From NCBI GenBank assembly GCA_913060505.1, contig CAJXRQ010000016.1:1-64000 (forward strand): a stretch of DNA of 64,000 bases, read 5' to 3'. The notes below the pieces were generated by a model. It was not told the DNA's origin, searched no databases, and saw only the letters and a list, made by a program, of their open reading frames with translations. Position numbers and translations under genes: made by a program. Of this stretch, positions 1 through 9,655 are shown piece after piece; the stretch's first letter is position 1; every line of letters begins with the position of its first letter. The stretch is from an uncultured Desulfovibrio sp. (GTDB lineage Bacteria > Desulfobacterota > Desulfovibrionia > Desulfovibrionales > Desulfovibrionaceae).

Positions 1-2
1 TT

Positions 3-1073
3 TCCCACAACCGGTGCCGCAACTGGAAGCCCCTTTCCGTAATGACGTTTCTGCGTAACCTCACATTATGTGAGGCCTCCATGTGCCGCATGCCGGACGG
101 CCGGATCCTGTCCATCCAAAGAGAAAACAGTTTCGTATTTGAACCTATGTACGTATGCCAAAGCGAAGATAACGGCGAGACATGGTCCGACCCCATACCG
201 ACGGGACTTATCGGCCACAGGCCCACCATGAATCTGACACCGTCAGGAAAACTTTTGATCACCTATCGAAATGTCGGCCCGGATCGGGGTACATGCGCGT
301 GGCTTGGCAGTGAGACTGAACTTTACGGATTCCGCGTCCATGGCTACACGCCGGGCAATCCGAAAAACACGCAGCAAGGCCTGGAGGTCGACAGTGCAGA
401 AGGCCCGGGGCAGGTTGTTCGTTACGCTCTGCGCCCCATGACCGACCCTCGTCGGACAAAGGCCGAACTGGAAGCGGATATACTGGTGGATGAGGCTGCA
501 CCGAATGGCGTCGCCATGAGGCTCGGAGTGTGGTGGCATATCCTTGAAGACCGCATCATCTTCGACCTCCCGGAAATTTCCGGGCTGACAACAAAAACAT
601 CATTTATTCCCCTGCCCAGAAAACGCACCAATACCATCCGGATCACATACGAAGAAGGCGTGTGCCGCCTATTCGTCAACGGCAAAAAGAAAGCCACGCT
701 CCCTGTCCCCGCAGACAGCGCAGACACAAGGCCGATAATGGTGGGAGCTCCCATCCCGTTTGAAAACAACAAAGTGCACTGCACATGGAAACGTCTACGG
801 CTGCATATTTCCGACCCCATGTGGGACGTATACAACTGGGAATGGAACGCAGGAGATGCCTTGCCAGACCATGAAGCCTCAAGCTCGATTCTCGAACTGA
901 AAAATGACCGCAAGGCCAATCCCGGCGACTTCGGCTATTCGGGGTGGGCCACACTGCCGGACGGATCATTCTATTGTGTTTACCATCACGGAGCGGGCGA
1001 CGATCCTGACTATTCGCCCGGAAGAAGTGCACACATTATCGGGACACATTTCAGTGAAAAGGATTTCGCGTGA
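3..1073 (+). CDS. Sialidase/BNR-repeat-like protein, 5' end missing
   Basis: The frame is open to the left window edge, so the gene begins upstream and only the C-terminal part is present. An Asp-box (SEDNGETW, near residue 42 counted from the internal ATG at 42) and the end containing WATLPDGSFYCVYHH fit a six-bladed sialidase-type propeller (GH33-like). Between these lies a stretch of about 170 residues, rich in beta-strand-like sequence and containing RITYEEGVCRLFVNGKKK, which resembles a concanavalin-type lectin insert. Catalytic residues cannot be assigned on a fragment, and many BNR proteins are not sialidases. The stop codon overlaps the GTG start of the hydrolase downstream, so the two genes are probably co-translated. 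The family call is fairly safe; the substrate is unknown. Confidence 0.65.
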   Translation, partial: SHNRCRNWKPLSVMTFLRNLTLCEASMCRMPDGRILSIQRENSFVFEPMYVCQSEDNGETWSDPIPTGLIGHRPTMNLTPSGKLLITYRNVGPDRGTCAWLGSETELYGFRVHGYTPGNPKNTQQGLEVDSAEGPGQVVRYALRPMTDPRRTKAELEADILVDEAAPNGVAMRLGVWWHILEDRIIFDLPEISGLTTKTSFIPLPRKRTNTIRITYEEGVCRLFVNGKKKATLPVPADSADTRPIMVGAPIPFENNKVHCTWKRLRLHISDPMWDVYNWEWNAGDALPDHEASSSILELKNDRKANPGDFGYSGWATLPDGSFYCVYHHGAGDDPDYSPGRSAHIIGTHFSEKDFA

Positions 1074-1810
1074 TTGAACAGACCCCGCTGGACTATCGGC
1101 ACGACAATACCGACCTGCAGGGAATCATGGTTCGTGACACCGATGTTCCTGGAGACCAGCCCGGCGTATTACTCATTCATGAATTCATGGGCATCGGAGA
1201 ATATCTCATGCCCCATGCAAATCGATTGGCAGAGGCCGGATACGCGGTTCTGCTCTGTGATATGTTCGGCAAAGGAGTGCGTCCTCACGATGCGTCCCAC
1301 GCGAGCCAGCTCACAGCCCCATTCAAAGCGGACCGGCTGTTTATGCGATCCCGTACGCTAACGGGATTGGCCGCGCTTGCAGGGCAGGATTGCGTTGATT
1401 CCACGAGGCTCTTTGCCCTCGGACTATCCTTTGGCGGATGTTGTGCTCTGGAACTGGCCCGATCCGGGGCCCCTCTGACCGGAACCATAAGTATATACGG
1501 CTATCTGAACACACCGTTCCCGGCGCAAAAAGGATCAATCCCCGGCAGAATACTGGTGTTGCACGGCATGGGAGACAGAGTAGTGCCCATGGATGAAGCC
1601 CGTGAATTCTGTGACGAAATGCATCGAGCCGCCCTTGACTGCCGCATTACCATGTTCAGCAATGCCGGACATGGATTCTGCAACAGGACGGTGCGACCGG
1701 ATGAGACAACGGGGAATGCTTACTGCGCCCAAACTGAACAAAGGGCCTGGAAAGAAATCATAAATTTTCTGGAAGAGGCTGAGACAGAAAAAAACTGCGG
1801 CATGTTGTAA
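1070..1810 (+). CDS. Dienelactone hydrolase family alpha/beta hydrolase
   Basis: This 246-residue protein fits the DLH family. HEFMG (residues 38-42) matches the family's conserved His-Glu loop. The nucleophile elbow is GLSFGG with Ser120 where classical dienelactone hydrolase has Cys. Asp169 (GMGDRVVP) and His201 (NAGHGF) complete the triad. No signal peptide is visible, so it is probably cytoplasmic. The GTG start overlaps the previous stop by four bases (GTGA). Serine instead of cysteine suggests general esterase activity rather than true dienelactone hydrolysis. The pairing with a sialidase-like gene could mean that it removes acyl groups from a sugar, but this is only inference from neighbourhood. 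The gene ends six bases before the convergent TPR gene. Confidence 0.85.
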   Translation: MIEQTPLDYRHDNTDLQGIMVRDTDVPGDQPGVLLIHEFMGIGEYLMPHANRLAEAGYAVLLCDMFGKGVRPHDASHASQLTAPFKADRLFMRSRTLTGLAALAGQDCVDSTRLFALGLSFGGCCALELARSGAPLTGTISIYGYLNTPFPAQKGSIPGRILVLHGMGDRVVPMDEAREFCDEMHRAALDCRITMFSNAGHGFCNRTVRPDETTGNAYCAQTEQRAWKEIINFLEEAETEKNCGML

Positions 1811-1816
1811 TGTACG

Positions 1817-2617
1817 CTAGAGATCAAAACGTTCGTTCGCCAGACTTTCCTTGCTTTCCTTTCCGCTGCTGTCCCCGGCTTCACGCATTTCCCGGCGCAA
1901 AGCCACAAGAAAGGCTTCAGCCTCTTTAAGGCGCGGGTTCAACCGCAACGCCCGCTTCAAATGATCATAAGCGACGTCCAAATGCCCGCGACCATGATAG
2001 GCGCGCGCGATGTTAAAATGAAGATTTTCGTCCTGCTCGTTGAGTTCCAACGCCTTGCGGTAAAAACGAACGGCGTCGTCGTATAGCTCCCGCTTGCGCA
2101 AGTCTATGCCGAATGCGTTGAACTTGTGACGTTGCTCTTCCCGAAACAGTTCGTCATTGGATAAAAGCTTATCCAACACTTCGCGAAGCTTGGAGAATTC
2201 ACGTTGTTCCGCGTAGACTCCACCAAGCCCCATATTGGCTTCCACATCCTGATCATTCAAAAGAATGGCCTCGCAAAACGCACGTTCCGCGTCATCCAGA
2301 CGGCCAAGATTGAAATAACGTCTGCCGAGCTTGATCTTTTTTTGCAGGCTCTCAAGGCACGGCAGGGTGTATTCCCTGTAAAAATCCAATTCCGGCGTGT
2401 AAAATTTGAGAAAGGTTTCCCTGTCCACGACCTTGCGCACACCGGATGGAATATTGTTTCCGTTCAACGGCTGCACTTCGTAGTTGCGGTCATTGAGTTT
2501 GCGCACGAGCCAATATGTCCCATGCCGATAGCGGGACGCCCGTTCTCCAAAATGATATTGGTACTTCGTGCTGTGGGAATAGACTCCGAGCACTTCAGGT
2601 TCCTTACTCTCTTCCAT
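1817..2617 (-). CDS. Tetratricopeptide repeat protein
   Basis: This is a 266-residue soluble protein. I chose the ATG at 2617 because GAGGGG lies five bases upstream; a longer frame begins at 2638 without such a site. Residues 1-85 form an unrecognised N-terminal region (VYSHSTKYQYHFG, then EVQPLNGNNIPSG) of a kind I associate with Desulfovibrio TPR proteins. At least four TPR units follow, for example LGRRYFNLGRLDDAERAFCEAI and YDDAVRFYRKALELNEQD. The last 20 residues are charged and probably disordered. TPR arrays bind other proteins, but no partner is indicated by the neighbours. It is convergent with the hydrolase and stands alone as a transcription unit. Confidence 0.85.
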   Translation of the reverse strand: MEESKEPEVLGVYSHSTKYQYHFGERASRYRHGTYWLVRKLNDRNYEVQPLNGNNIPSGVRKVVDRETFLKFYTPELDFYREYTLPCLESLQKKIKLGRRYFNLGRLDDAERAFCEAILLNDQDVEANMGLGGVYAEQREFSKLREVLDKLLSNDELFREEQRHKFNAFGIDLRKRELYDDAVRFYRKALELNEQDENLHFNIARAYHGRGHLDVAYDHLKRALRLNPRLKEAEAFLVALRREMREAGDSSGKESKESLANERFDL

Positions 2618-2827
2618 TACTCCCCTCACAGGCCGCATTCCTGCGGTCTCAACAAGACTTTACGCCGTCCAGATACGCGACTGCCCGGTTTAGATCAAGT
2701 TCGTTAGCCCCATGTCCGGGCAATGCCACATAAAGGTTGGACCGCACACCGCAACAAAGAGATGACAGGTCGGACTTGTGCAAGACCGCAGGTTCGTGCC
2801 ATGGTTTCGGGCAAAAGGAGCAAGTAC

Positions 2828-3127
2828 ATGAATAACAAACAAATCCAGTCTATATTTGAACAATTCTTCGAAAAATACAAAAAAACGGAAGGAGACCGAA
2901 GCGCATGGTCCGCTGTTTGGGCAGAGACAGCTCCAGACGGCATCCTTGAACTAAATATGACTCAATGCCCTCGTGGCACCGTCTTTAAAATTTTTGTGGA
3001 TAAACGAAAACAGGCTGAACTGATTGGTTGGGACGCTTTTTTTGAATACTTTCCGAAACTGCAGACGGAATCCCCGGAACTTTTCAATCCACAAAAAATA
3101 TTTTCGGACATGCAATCCATGCTCTGA
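2828..3127 (+). CDS. Small conserved-looking hypothetical protein (99 aa)
   Basis: The ATG at 2828 follows AAGGAG at good spacing, so I prefer it over the longer frame that starts at 2723. The protein is small, soluble and mixed in charge (MNNKQIQSIFEQFFEKYKK at the start, FDV-like strand FKIFVDKRKQAELIGWDAF in the middle). It has no signal peptide, Cys motif or membrane segment. I do not recognise the family. It lies 107 bases upstream of the CHASE4 protein on the same strand, so co-transcription is possible but not shown. Confidence 0.65.
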   Translation: MNNKQIQSIFEQFFEKYKKTEGDRSAWSAVWAETAPDGILELNMTQCPRGTVFKIFVDKRKQAELIGWDAFFEYFPKLQTESPELFNPQKIFSDMQSML

Positions 3128-3234
3128 GTGCAAAAAAATCATACGCATGAACCGGACATGTCGGGAAATAATTGTCGTGAACCTATCCCAAACATATTCT
3201 GACGGGAACATCACAATTATCCGGGCAGGCAGCC

Positions 3235-6200
3235 ATGCGACTCTCGTTGAAAAAAGCTACCTTTCTCATCATCCTCTCCGTTTTCGGCGTGCTTGCTCTC
3301 ATTTTCTACTTCACGTCCGTGCAAACGCTACTCCCGCGTTTCGAATCATTGGAACGCGAGATGATCCTGGAGGATATTGCCCGAATACAACGGTTCACCA
3401 TCGACAAAAGCGAAACGACAGCCATGCTTACGCGAGACTGGGCATGGTGGGATAATACATACGCTTTTGTGGAAGACCGCAATCAAGACTACATTGAAGG
3501 CAACCTCCCCGTATCCACCTTCGATTCCGCAGGACTCAATCTGGTAGCCTTCTTCAACTCTGCAGGCCAACAGGTGTGGGGAGCATACAGGCCCCCCGAA
3601 AGAGATACTTTGGTTCCCATTCCGTGGGAATTCGAAGATTTCATTTTCGCACGAATCGCCCCATGGGGAAAAGACTACACGGCAAATGGATTTAAAGGAT
3701 TGGCGTCAATGGGCGACCAATTGATGATCGTGGCGTGTGAACAGATCCTGACTTCCAAACAAACGGGTCCGTCAAAAGGCTGGATGCTCATGGGCACCCT
3801 TCTCACCCCGGACATACTGGAACAGTGGGCGACAAAAAATGATTTGAAACTTACAGCCAGACGGATTGCGCCCACCGAAGGCGTCGTCGCCAGGGAATAT
3901 CCACTTATAGAGACCGATCATGAATCCATTTCTGCGCAAGCCGTCATCACCGACATGAACGGTGTACCGGTCATGTTGGTCCAAACGTCCAGCCCTTCGG
4001 TAATAAGTGATATCGGTGACGATCTTGTCAGTATCAACTTCGGCGTGATGAGCATGGCATGCCTGTTCATGGCAGCAGTGGCGTTACTCCTGCTCCGCTT
4101 CCAGATCATCAGGCGAATATCCCTGCTGGCCCGACAAGTGAACTCCATAGCCCAATCTCCCGATGAAGCATACGACATAGCCATTCCCGGCTATGACGAA
4201 ATCACGGAACTCGCGCAAAATGTGAATGGCATGGTGCATCAGATCAAGGAAGAAAAACGTTTCCTGGACAAAATGATGCGTTCGCTTCAAGTGGGCATAT
4301 TTCTTATCTCCGTGGAGACCAGAAAAATCGTCGAGGCCAACCCGTATGCATGTATGCTCGTTGGACTGACATGTGAGGAAATTGTCGGGCAACGATGCCA
4401 TGGATTCATATGCCCTAACGAAGAAAATGCGTGTCCGGTTCTGGATCTTGGTCAGCCCAATGAACTCCAGCGCCGAATTCTTCTCAGGGGCGACGGGTAT
4501 GAACTTCCGGTTCTGAAATCAGTGACACCCATCACAAGAAACGGTGTTGCATTTTTGTTGGAATCGTTCGTCGACATCTCCGAACTGGAAAATACGAGAT
4601 CCGCGCTGGAGGCATCGGAATCACGCTACAGAACAATATTTAACAGCACAGGCACAGCTAGCGTCATTGTCAATGAAGACACAACCTTGGCCATGGCAAA
4701 CAGTGAATTTTACCGTTTTTCCGGCTACAGGCAGAAGGATATTGAACAGGGATTGAAATGGACGGAGTGCTTCCACTCGGATGATGTTAAATGGATGATA
4801 GAATACCACAAACAACGTCGGCAGGACGAGACCGGATTGCCAAGAACTTACGAAGCCCGTTTCATTGACGCTTCAGGGGAAATCCGCATTGTCGAATTGA
4901 CCGTTTCCATGTTCCCGGGAACAACCATGAGCATTGCCTCGCTTCTGGATGTGACCGCCCGTAAACGGCTGGAACACAGGCTTACCCACAAGGCATTTCA
5001 CGATGATCTGACAGGACTTCCAAACCGTCTGCTTTTCCGGGAACGATTAATACATGCCCTCTCCGGGGCAGACAGGCGAGGGACACTTGTAGGTGTTGTT
5101 CTCATCGCTATTCCCGAAAACAGTATAGAAAGACAAGATAAAGATCTCGAATTCATTGATGAAGCGGCAAAACAGATTACGGCCCGCCTGCAAAAAATCG
5201 TGCGCGGGCACGACACGCTTGCCCGGCTTGAAAATGACATGATTGCGGTAATCTGCGAGGACATTGAGAGCCTCGCCCATTGCCCGGCTCTGGTTATTCG
5301 CATCATGCAAGCATTCGATCAACCGTTTGACATAAACCAAGAGCCACGGTTTTTGTCCGCCCCAATAGGTATGGCTTTGTACCCGCATGATGCCGTACAT
5401 CCGGACGAACTTATGCGCTGTGCAGAAACTGCACTTGAAAAAACCAGATCGGCAAAGGATACAGGCTTCGGATTATATTCGAAGGATATGACCTACAACG
5501 TGGCAAAGAGCATTCAACATGAAGCCATTCTTGAAAAGGCCCTTCGCAACAATGAATTTTCGGTATGGTTCATGCCGAGCCTGCATGTCAAAAGCGATCA
5601 ACCGATAGGATTCAGTTGTGAACTCCATCTACCTGGCACAGGAGACCAGTTTTCTGCAAAAAATCGGGCGCAACCTTTTGCCAGATCCGACCTGGCCCGG
5701 TCAATGGATCTGTTGGCGATCCAAAACGCGTGCAAGGCTGCGTCAAAAATAAAAAAAGCGACGGGAAAAGCTGTAGAGATCCTATACCAGCTTTCATCTG
5801 CCAGTATACGGAATACGTCTATTATTGCCCAAATTTGCAACCTGTTGGAGAATGACAGTCTGGAACGTCAGCAGCTTCTCATCGCCCTGCCTCCACGAAT
5901 TTTATCCCCGGACTTTGAAATGGGGATGCAGATTTGCGAAGGACTGAAAACAAACGGTATAAAAATAGCCCTTTCCGAATTTGGACCGGAATGTCCTCCA
6001 GTGGAACGGCTTGAGCAGGCAGCTCCCACAAGATTGATTTTGGACAATGGAATCGTATCCATGACAGACAGTTCTTCACACGCACGCCCGGAGCTGGCAC
6101 AGGAAGTTATTCGAATGGGAAAGACTCTCGGTATTGGCATAATGGGCAAGGAAGTCCGCACGCAAACACAAAAGGATTTTCTGACCAGGTATGGTTGTGA

Positions 6201-6279
6201 CTACCTGCAAGGTATTGCCGTGTCCCCTCCCCAAGACTGGAACGGACTCATGCAGCTATTTCCGGGGAACAATTCATAA
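3235..6279 (+). CDS. CHASE4-HAMP-PAS-PAS protein with degenerate GGDEF and EAL domains
   Basis: This is a 1014-residue membrane signalling protein. The first membrane helix is at about 7-27. A CHASE4 sensor follows, with the typical TRDWAWWDNTYAFVED around 67-82. The second helix is at 268-290, then come HAMP and a PAS domain (345-455) carrying CHGFICPNEENACP near 388-402, and a second PAS (463-580). The GGDEF fold (583-745) keeps DDLTGLPNRLLF, but its signature is replaced: RLENDMIAVI stands where RLGGDEFAVL is expected. The EAL fold (763-1005) has SCELHL instead of EALLRW, LSEFGPE instead of DDFGTGYS, and keeps only CDYLQG. Both catalytic sites are therefore lost, and I infer a c-di-GMP receptor or a scaffold rather than an enzyme. 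The kinase 66 bases downstream may be its partner. Confidence 0.9.
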   Translation: MRLSLKKATFLIILSVFGVLALIFYFTSVQTLLPRFESLEREMILEDIARIQRFTIDKSETTAMLTRDWAWWDNTYAFVEDRNQDYIEGNLPVSTFDSAGLNLVAFFNSAGQQVWGAYRPPERDTLVPIPWEFEDFIFARIAPWGKDYTANGFKGLASMGDQLMIVACEQILTSKQTGPSKGWMLMGTLLTPDILEQWATKNDLKLTARRIAPTEGVVAREYPLIETDHESISAQAVITDMNGVPVMLVQTSSPSVISDIGDDLVSINFGVMSMACLFMAAVALLLLRFQIIRRISLLARQVNSIAQSPDEAYDIAIPGYDEITELAQNVNGMVHQIKEEKRFLDKMMRSLQVGIFLISVETRKIVEANPYACMLVGLTCEEIVGQRCHGFICPNEENACPVLDLGQPNELQRRILLRGDGYELPVLKSVTPITRNGVAFLLESFVDISELENTRSALEASESRYRTIFNSTGTASVIVNEDTTLAMANSEFYRFSGYRQKDIEQGLKWTECFHSDDVKWMIEYHKQRRQDETGLPRTYEARFIDASGEIRIVELTVSMFPGTTMSIASLLDVTARKRLEHRLTHKAFHDDLTGLPNRLLFRERLIHALSGADRRGTLVGVVLIAIPENSIERQDKDLEFIDEAAKQITARLQKIVRGHDTLARLENDMIAVICEDIESLAHCPALVIRIMQAFDQPFDINQEPRFLSAPIGMALYPHDAVHPDELMRCAETALEKTRSAKDTGFGLYSKDMTYNVAKSIQHEAILEKALRNNEFSVWFMPSLHVKSDQPIGFSCELHLPGTGDQFSAKNRAQPFARSDLARSMDLLAIQNACKAASKIKKATGKAVEILYQLSSASIRNTSIIAQICNLLENDSLERQQLLIALPPRILSPDFEMGMQICEGLKTNGIKIALSEFGPECPPVERLEQAAPTRLILDNGIVSMTDSSSHARPELAQEVIRMGKTLGIGIMGKEVRTQTQKDFLTRYGCDYLQGIAVSPPQDWNGLMQLFPGNNS

Positions 6280-6345
6280 TAAAGCGGACAGGTCTTTCCG
6301 GCAACGGACATTCAGAGCAAAGAACAAAGATACAAGGCATAAACA

Positions 6346-9195
6346 ATGGCAAATTCTTCGAGCACGGGACAACAGGATTCCGCACCTCGCCGCTGGTACG
6401 TGTTCGAGACAGCTTCTATCCCTGTCTACGAAACAGATATACAGGGCACAATACTACGTTGCAATCAGGCCTGCGCCGACCTTTTCGGATACTCCCCTAA
6501 GGAAATGTGTTCTCTCCCCTCTATTACAAAAGTGGTTCATGCCGACGACCGGAAGATCGTTCTGGACCATCTAAAAAAAATCGAAAACAACGCGCATGCG
6601 CCACAGACGGTTATCCGGGGTGTCCACAAGGACGGTTCCAAGATATTTTACCGCCCATTTTCCCACCATGTAGATGATGAAAATGTCTCTTCCGCGATCC
6701 GTACCATCCTCCTGGACATAACGGAAATGCGCAAAACACAGGAGGCGCTCAAACGGAGCGAGGAACGATATGCTCTTGTGGTCAAAGGAGCCAACGACGG
6801 CATATGGGATTGGGATGTCCTGACTGATACCACATACTACTCACCTCGCTACAAGGCCATGCTCGGATATGAAGAGGACGAATTCCCCAATACCGCTGAA
6901 GCATGGCTGAAAAAAATCCATCCGGACGACAAGCAAAAGGTGCTGGACAGCAACCTTCCCTGCGTGCGTGGAGAAATAGACCAATTCGAAGTGGAATACA
7001 GAATGCGCCACAAGAACGGCTCATGGCGCTGGATCCACGGACGCGGCGGCAGCCTCAAGGGAGAGGATGGCAAGCCCTACCGAATCTCTGGCACACATAC
7101 GGATATTACGGAACGCAAAAATGTGGAGCAGGCCCTGCAGGCCAGTGAGGAAATGCATAGCGCCCTTTCCCGGGCCGCGTTCGAGGGAATCGTCATTTCC
7201 GAAAACGGTTATATTCTGGCGGCCAATCACGCAGCCAGCGCGCTGTTCGGCTACAAGCCCGGCGGCTTCATCGGGCTTTACACTCCGGACCTCGTTATTC
7301 CCGAACATAAGAATATTGTTCGCAACAAAATCAAAAGCGACCACGAAGAATCCTATGAAGTCATGGGAATACGCAAGGACGGAACGACCTTCAACGTACA
7401 ACTGCAAGGCAAGGTTTTCTTCTTTCGCGGTAAAAAGACGAGGGTAACCGCCATGCGGGACATCTCTCGCCGCATCGAGGCTGAATCACGCTATCAGTCA
7501 CTGTTTGAAAATGCCATTGAAGGTATCTACCAGTCATCTTCCAACGGAAATCTTCTGGCAGTCAACAGCTCGATGGCCACCATCCTGGGATATGAATCTC
7601 CCCGGGAACTCATGAGCACGATCCAAGACGTCAAAAAGCAAATGTATGCAGTTCCTGAAGAATATGCCCATTTGCGTAGACTTCTCCAACAAAACGGGCA
7701 TGTGACGGGTCATGAGATCCAACTTATACGCAAGGACGGTTCCATCATATGGGCGTCGGAATCATCCAGAAAAATCCATGTAGACGATGAGGTCCGATAC
7801 GACGGGTTCATTGAAGACATTACGGGGCGTAAAATCAACGAGAGAACGTCCCGTGTACTGTATGAAATCTCCAATGCCGTCAGTAAAACCCGAGACCTTT
7901 CCGAGCTGTATGCCACTATTCATGCAATATTGGACAGGGAAATCGATGCTACCAATTTCTACATAGCTTTGTTGGACGAAGACCAAACGCATTTGACATT
8001 CCCGTACTTCAGCGACGAGAAAGACTCCTCGTTCGAAATCGTCGAAATCAGCGAGCTCTCATCCTCCAGCCTGACTCTACAGGTGATCCGCACAGGCACA
8101 CCAATGCTCATAAACCCGCTCACAACAGAACAGCGGGCAAATACGCGAGAACAAAAGAGCATCGGTTCCCCGGCTGCGGTCTGGCTCGGCGTCCCCCTAT
8201 CAGTTAAAAACAAAACCATCGGTGCCATGGCCGTGCAACATTACACCAACACGGAGCGCTATACGGAGGCGGACGTCAAACTCATGACCGCCATCTCCGA
8301 ACAGGTGGCCATTGCCATTGAGCGCAAGGCCACGGAGTCGGAACTCTTTGCGCTCAACGAACAACTTGAATCCATTGTCTTGAAACGCACACAACAACTC
8401 AGGGAAAAAGCCCAGGAACTAAAGGCTGCCAATAAACGGCTGCAAGAACTTGATCGGCTCAAATCTGCAGTCATCTCATCAATCTCTCACGAACTACGCA
8501 CCCCGCTGACGTCCATCCGCGGGTTCGCAAAATTGACCCGCAAGGAATTCCAACGCAATTTCGGCCACCCTGAAACAACGCCGGAGTCACTCCAAAACAG
8601 TGCAAAACGAATCATCCAGAATCTGGAGATCGTGGAAAACGAAGGGAGGCGGCTGACACGTCTTATCAACGAGTCTCTGGATCTGAGCAGGATTGAATCA
8701 GGGCATATGCAATGGAACGATCAGGAAACTTTGGTAGAACATTTGATTCGGGACGCCTTTAATGCAGTCTCCGGCCAATTTGCTTTCTCTAAAGATGTCA
8801 GGCTGGAAACCAGCTTGCCGGAAGAACCGGTCACCCTCCATGTAGACTCGGACCGTATCCAACAGGTCTTAATCAACCTGCTGCACAACGCAGCCAAATT
8901 CACGAAACAGGGAAAAGTACTACTCGAAGCCGAAAAAGTGGCAGGAGCAGTCCGGTTCTCGGTTACGGATACGGGGATAGGCATACCGGAAAAGGAACGT
9001 TCCAAAATTTTCGAGCGCTTTCACAAGCGGGACCAAGGGGATACACTAGGTGACATTCGGGAAGGCGCTGGTCTTGGGCTGGCCATATGCCGCGAAATCG
9101 TCACCCACTATGAGGGAAGTATCTGGGTGGAATCCACCCCCAACCAAGGCAGCTGTTTTACATTTGACATTCCGCTGCCTCCCGATCGTGCATAA
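6346..9195 (+). CDS. Cytoplasmic histidine kinase with four PAS domains and a GAF domain
   Basis: This 949-residue protein has no membrane segment. Four PAS domains lie at about 15-130, 140-260 (PAS_3 type, GIWDWDVLTDTTYYSPRYK), 265-380 and 383-500. A GAF domain follows at 505-665, then a coiled coil (665-705). The HisKA motif [16 protein letters not shown] has phospho-acceptor His715. The ATPase domain shows the N box (INLLHNAAKF), G1 (DTGIGIPEKE) and G2 (GAGLGLAI). There is no receiver domain, so a separate response regulator must exist; none is adjacent. It follows the degenerate GGDEF-EAL gene by 66 bases on the same strand. A hairpin right after the stop ends the unit. Confidence 0.93.
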   Translation: MANSSSTGQQDSAPRRWYVFETASIPVYETDIQGTILRCNQACADLFGYSPKEMCSLPSITKVVHADDRKIVLDHLKKIENNAHAPQTVIRGVHKDGSKIFYRPFSHHVDDENVSSAIRTILLDITEMRKTQEALKRSEERYALVVKGANDGIWDWDVLTDTTYYSPRYKAMLGYEEDEFPNTAEAWLKKIHPDDKQKVLDSNLPCVRGEIDQFEVEYRMRHKNGSWRWIHGRGGSLKGEDGKPYRISGTHTDITERKNVEQALQASEEMHSALSRAAFEGIVISENGYILAANHAASALFGYKPGGFIGLYTPDLVIPEHKNIVRNKIKSDHEESYEVMGIRKDGTTFNVQLQGKVFFFRGKKTRVTAMRDISRRIEAESRYQSLFENAIEGIYQSSSNGNLLAVNSSMATILGYESPRELMSTIQDVKKQMYAVPEEYAHLRRLLQQNGHVTGHEIQLIRKDGSIIWASESSRKIHVDDEVRYDGFIEDITGRKINERTSRVLYEISNAVSKTRDLSELYATIHAILDREIDATNFYIALLDEDQTHLTFPYFSDEKDSSFEIVEISELSSSSLTLQVIRTGTPMLINPLTTEQRANTREQKSIGSPAAVWLGVPLSVKNKTIGAMAVQHYTNTERYTEADVKLMTAISEQVAIAIERKATESELFALNEQLESIVLKRTQQLREKAQELKAANKRLQELDRLKSAVISSISHELRTPLTSIRGFAKLTRKEFQRNFGHPETTPESLQNSAKRIIQNLEIVENEGRRLTRLINESLDLSRIESGHMQWNDQETLVEHLIRDAFNAVSGQFAFSKDVRLETSLPEEPVTLHVDSDRIQQVLINLLHNAAKFTKQGKVLLEAEKVAGAVRFSVTDTGIGIPEKERSKIFERFHKRDQGDTLGDIREGAGLGLAICREIVTHYEGSIWVESTPNQGSCFTFDIPLPPDRA

Positions 9196-9197
9196 GA

Positions 9198-9223
9198 AAG
9201 CCCCGGCCTTGCAACCGGGGCTT
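9198..9223. terminator. Bidirectional hairpin terminator
   Basis: A perfect 9-bp stem (AAGCCCCGG / CCGGGGCTT) with an 8-base loop lies between two convergent genes. On the minus strand it is followed by TTTCTT, so it best serves the RNA-binding protein gene; on the plus strand it directly follows the kinase stop codon. Confidence 0.8.
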
Positions 9224-9233
9224 GAAAAAATGG

Positions 9234-9494
9234 CTACCAACGACGCTGGGGTCGCGGCCGAGCCTCGTTCACCTTGAGACGCCGCCCGCCGAAATCTTCG
9301 CCGTCCAGGGCCTCGATTGCCTTAACTGCGCCTTCGTCTTCCATTTCCACAAAACCAAAGCCGCGAGGGCGTCCGGTTTCACGATCGGAAATCAACTTCA
9401 CGGAAATAACCTCACCATGAATAGCGAAAGCATCCCGAACCTCATCCTCGGAAGAACTCCAAGGCAGGTTCCCCACATAAATGTTCTTAGCCAC
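9234..9494 (-). CDS. RRM-type RNA-binding protein
   Basis: The protein is a single RNA recognition motif of 86 residues. RNP2 is IYVGNL (residues 4-9) and RNP1 is RGFGFVEM (around 44-51), which are the two RNA-contacting strands of the fold. The C-terminal tail ARPRPQRRW is basic. I place the start at the GTG at 9494, preceded by AAGGAG, because the RRM begins there; the longer frame to 9545 adds an unconvincing leader. Such small RRM proteins are known from cyanobacteria and deltaproteobacteria, and in cyanobacteria some respond to cold. The gene is alone between a terminator and a leader of roughly 150 bases. Confidence 0.92.
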   Translation of the reverse strand: MAKNIYVGNLPWSSSEDEVRDAFAIHGEVISVKLISDRETGRPRGFGFVEMEDEGAVKAIEALDGEDFGGRRLKVNEARPRPQRRW

Positions 9495-9655
9495 AATACA
9501 ACTCCTTGAAAAACCGGCCGGGGAATCCGGATGCACTCCCGGCATCTCTTAGAGGATTCCCGAAAAGGCCCACCAAAAGCCCGCCTGCCGGGCAACGCCC
9601 GAGAAGATCACGCCTGCGAACCAAATCCCATACTTTACGACCTTCCATCTTGAGC

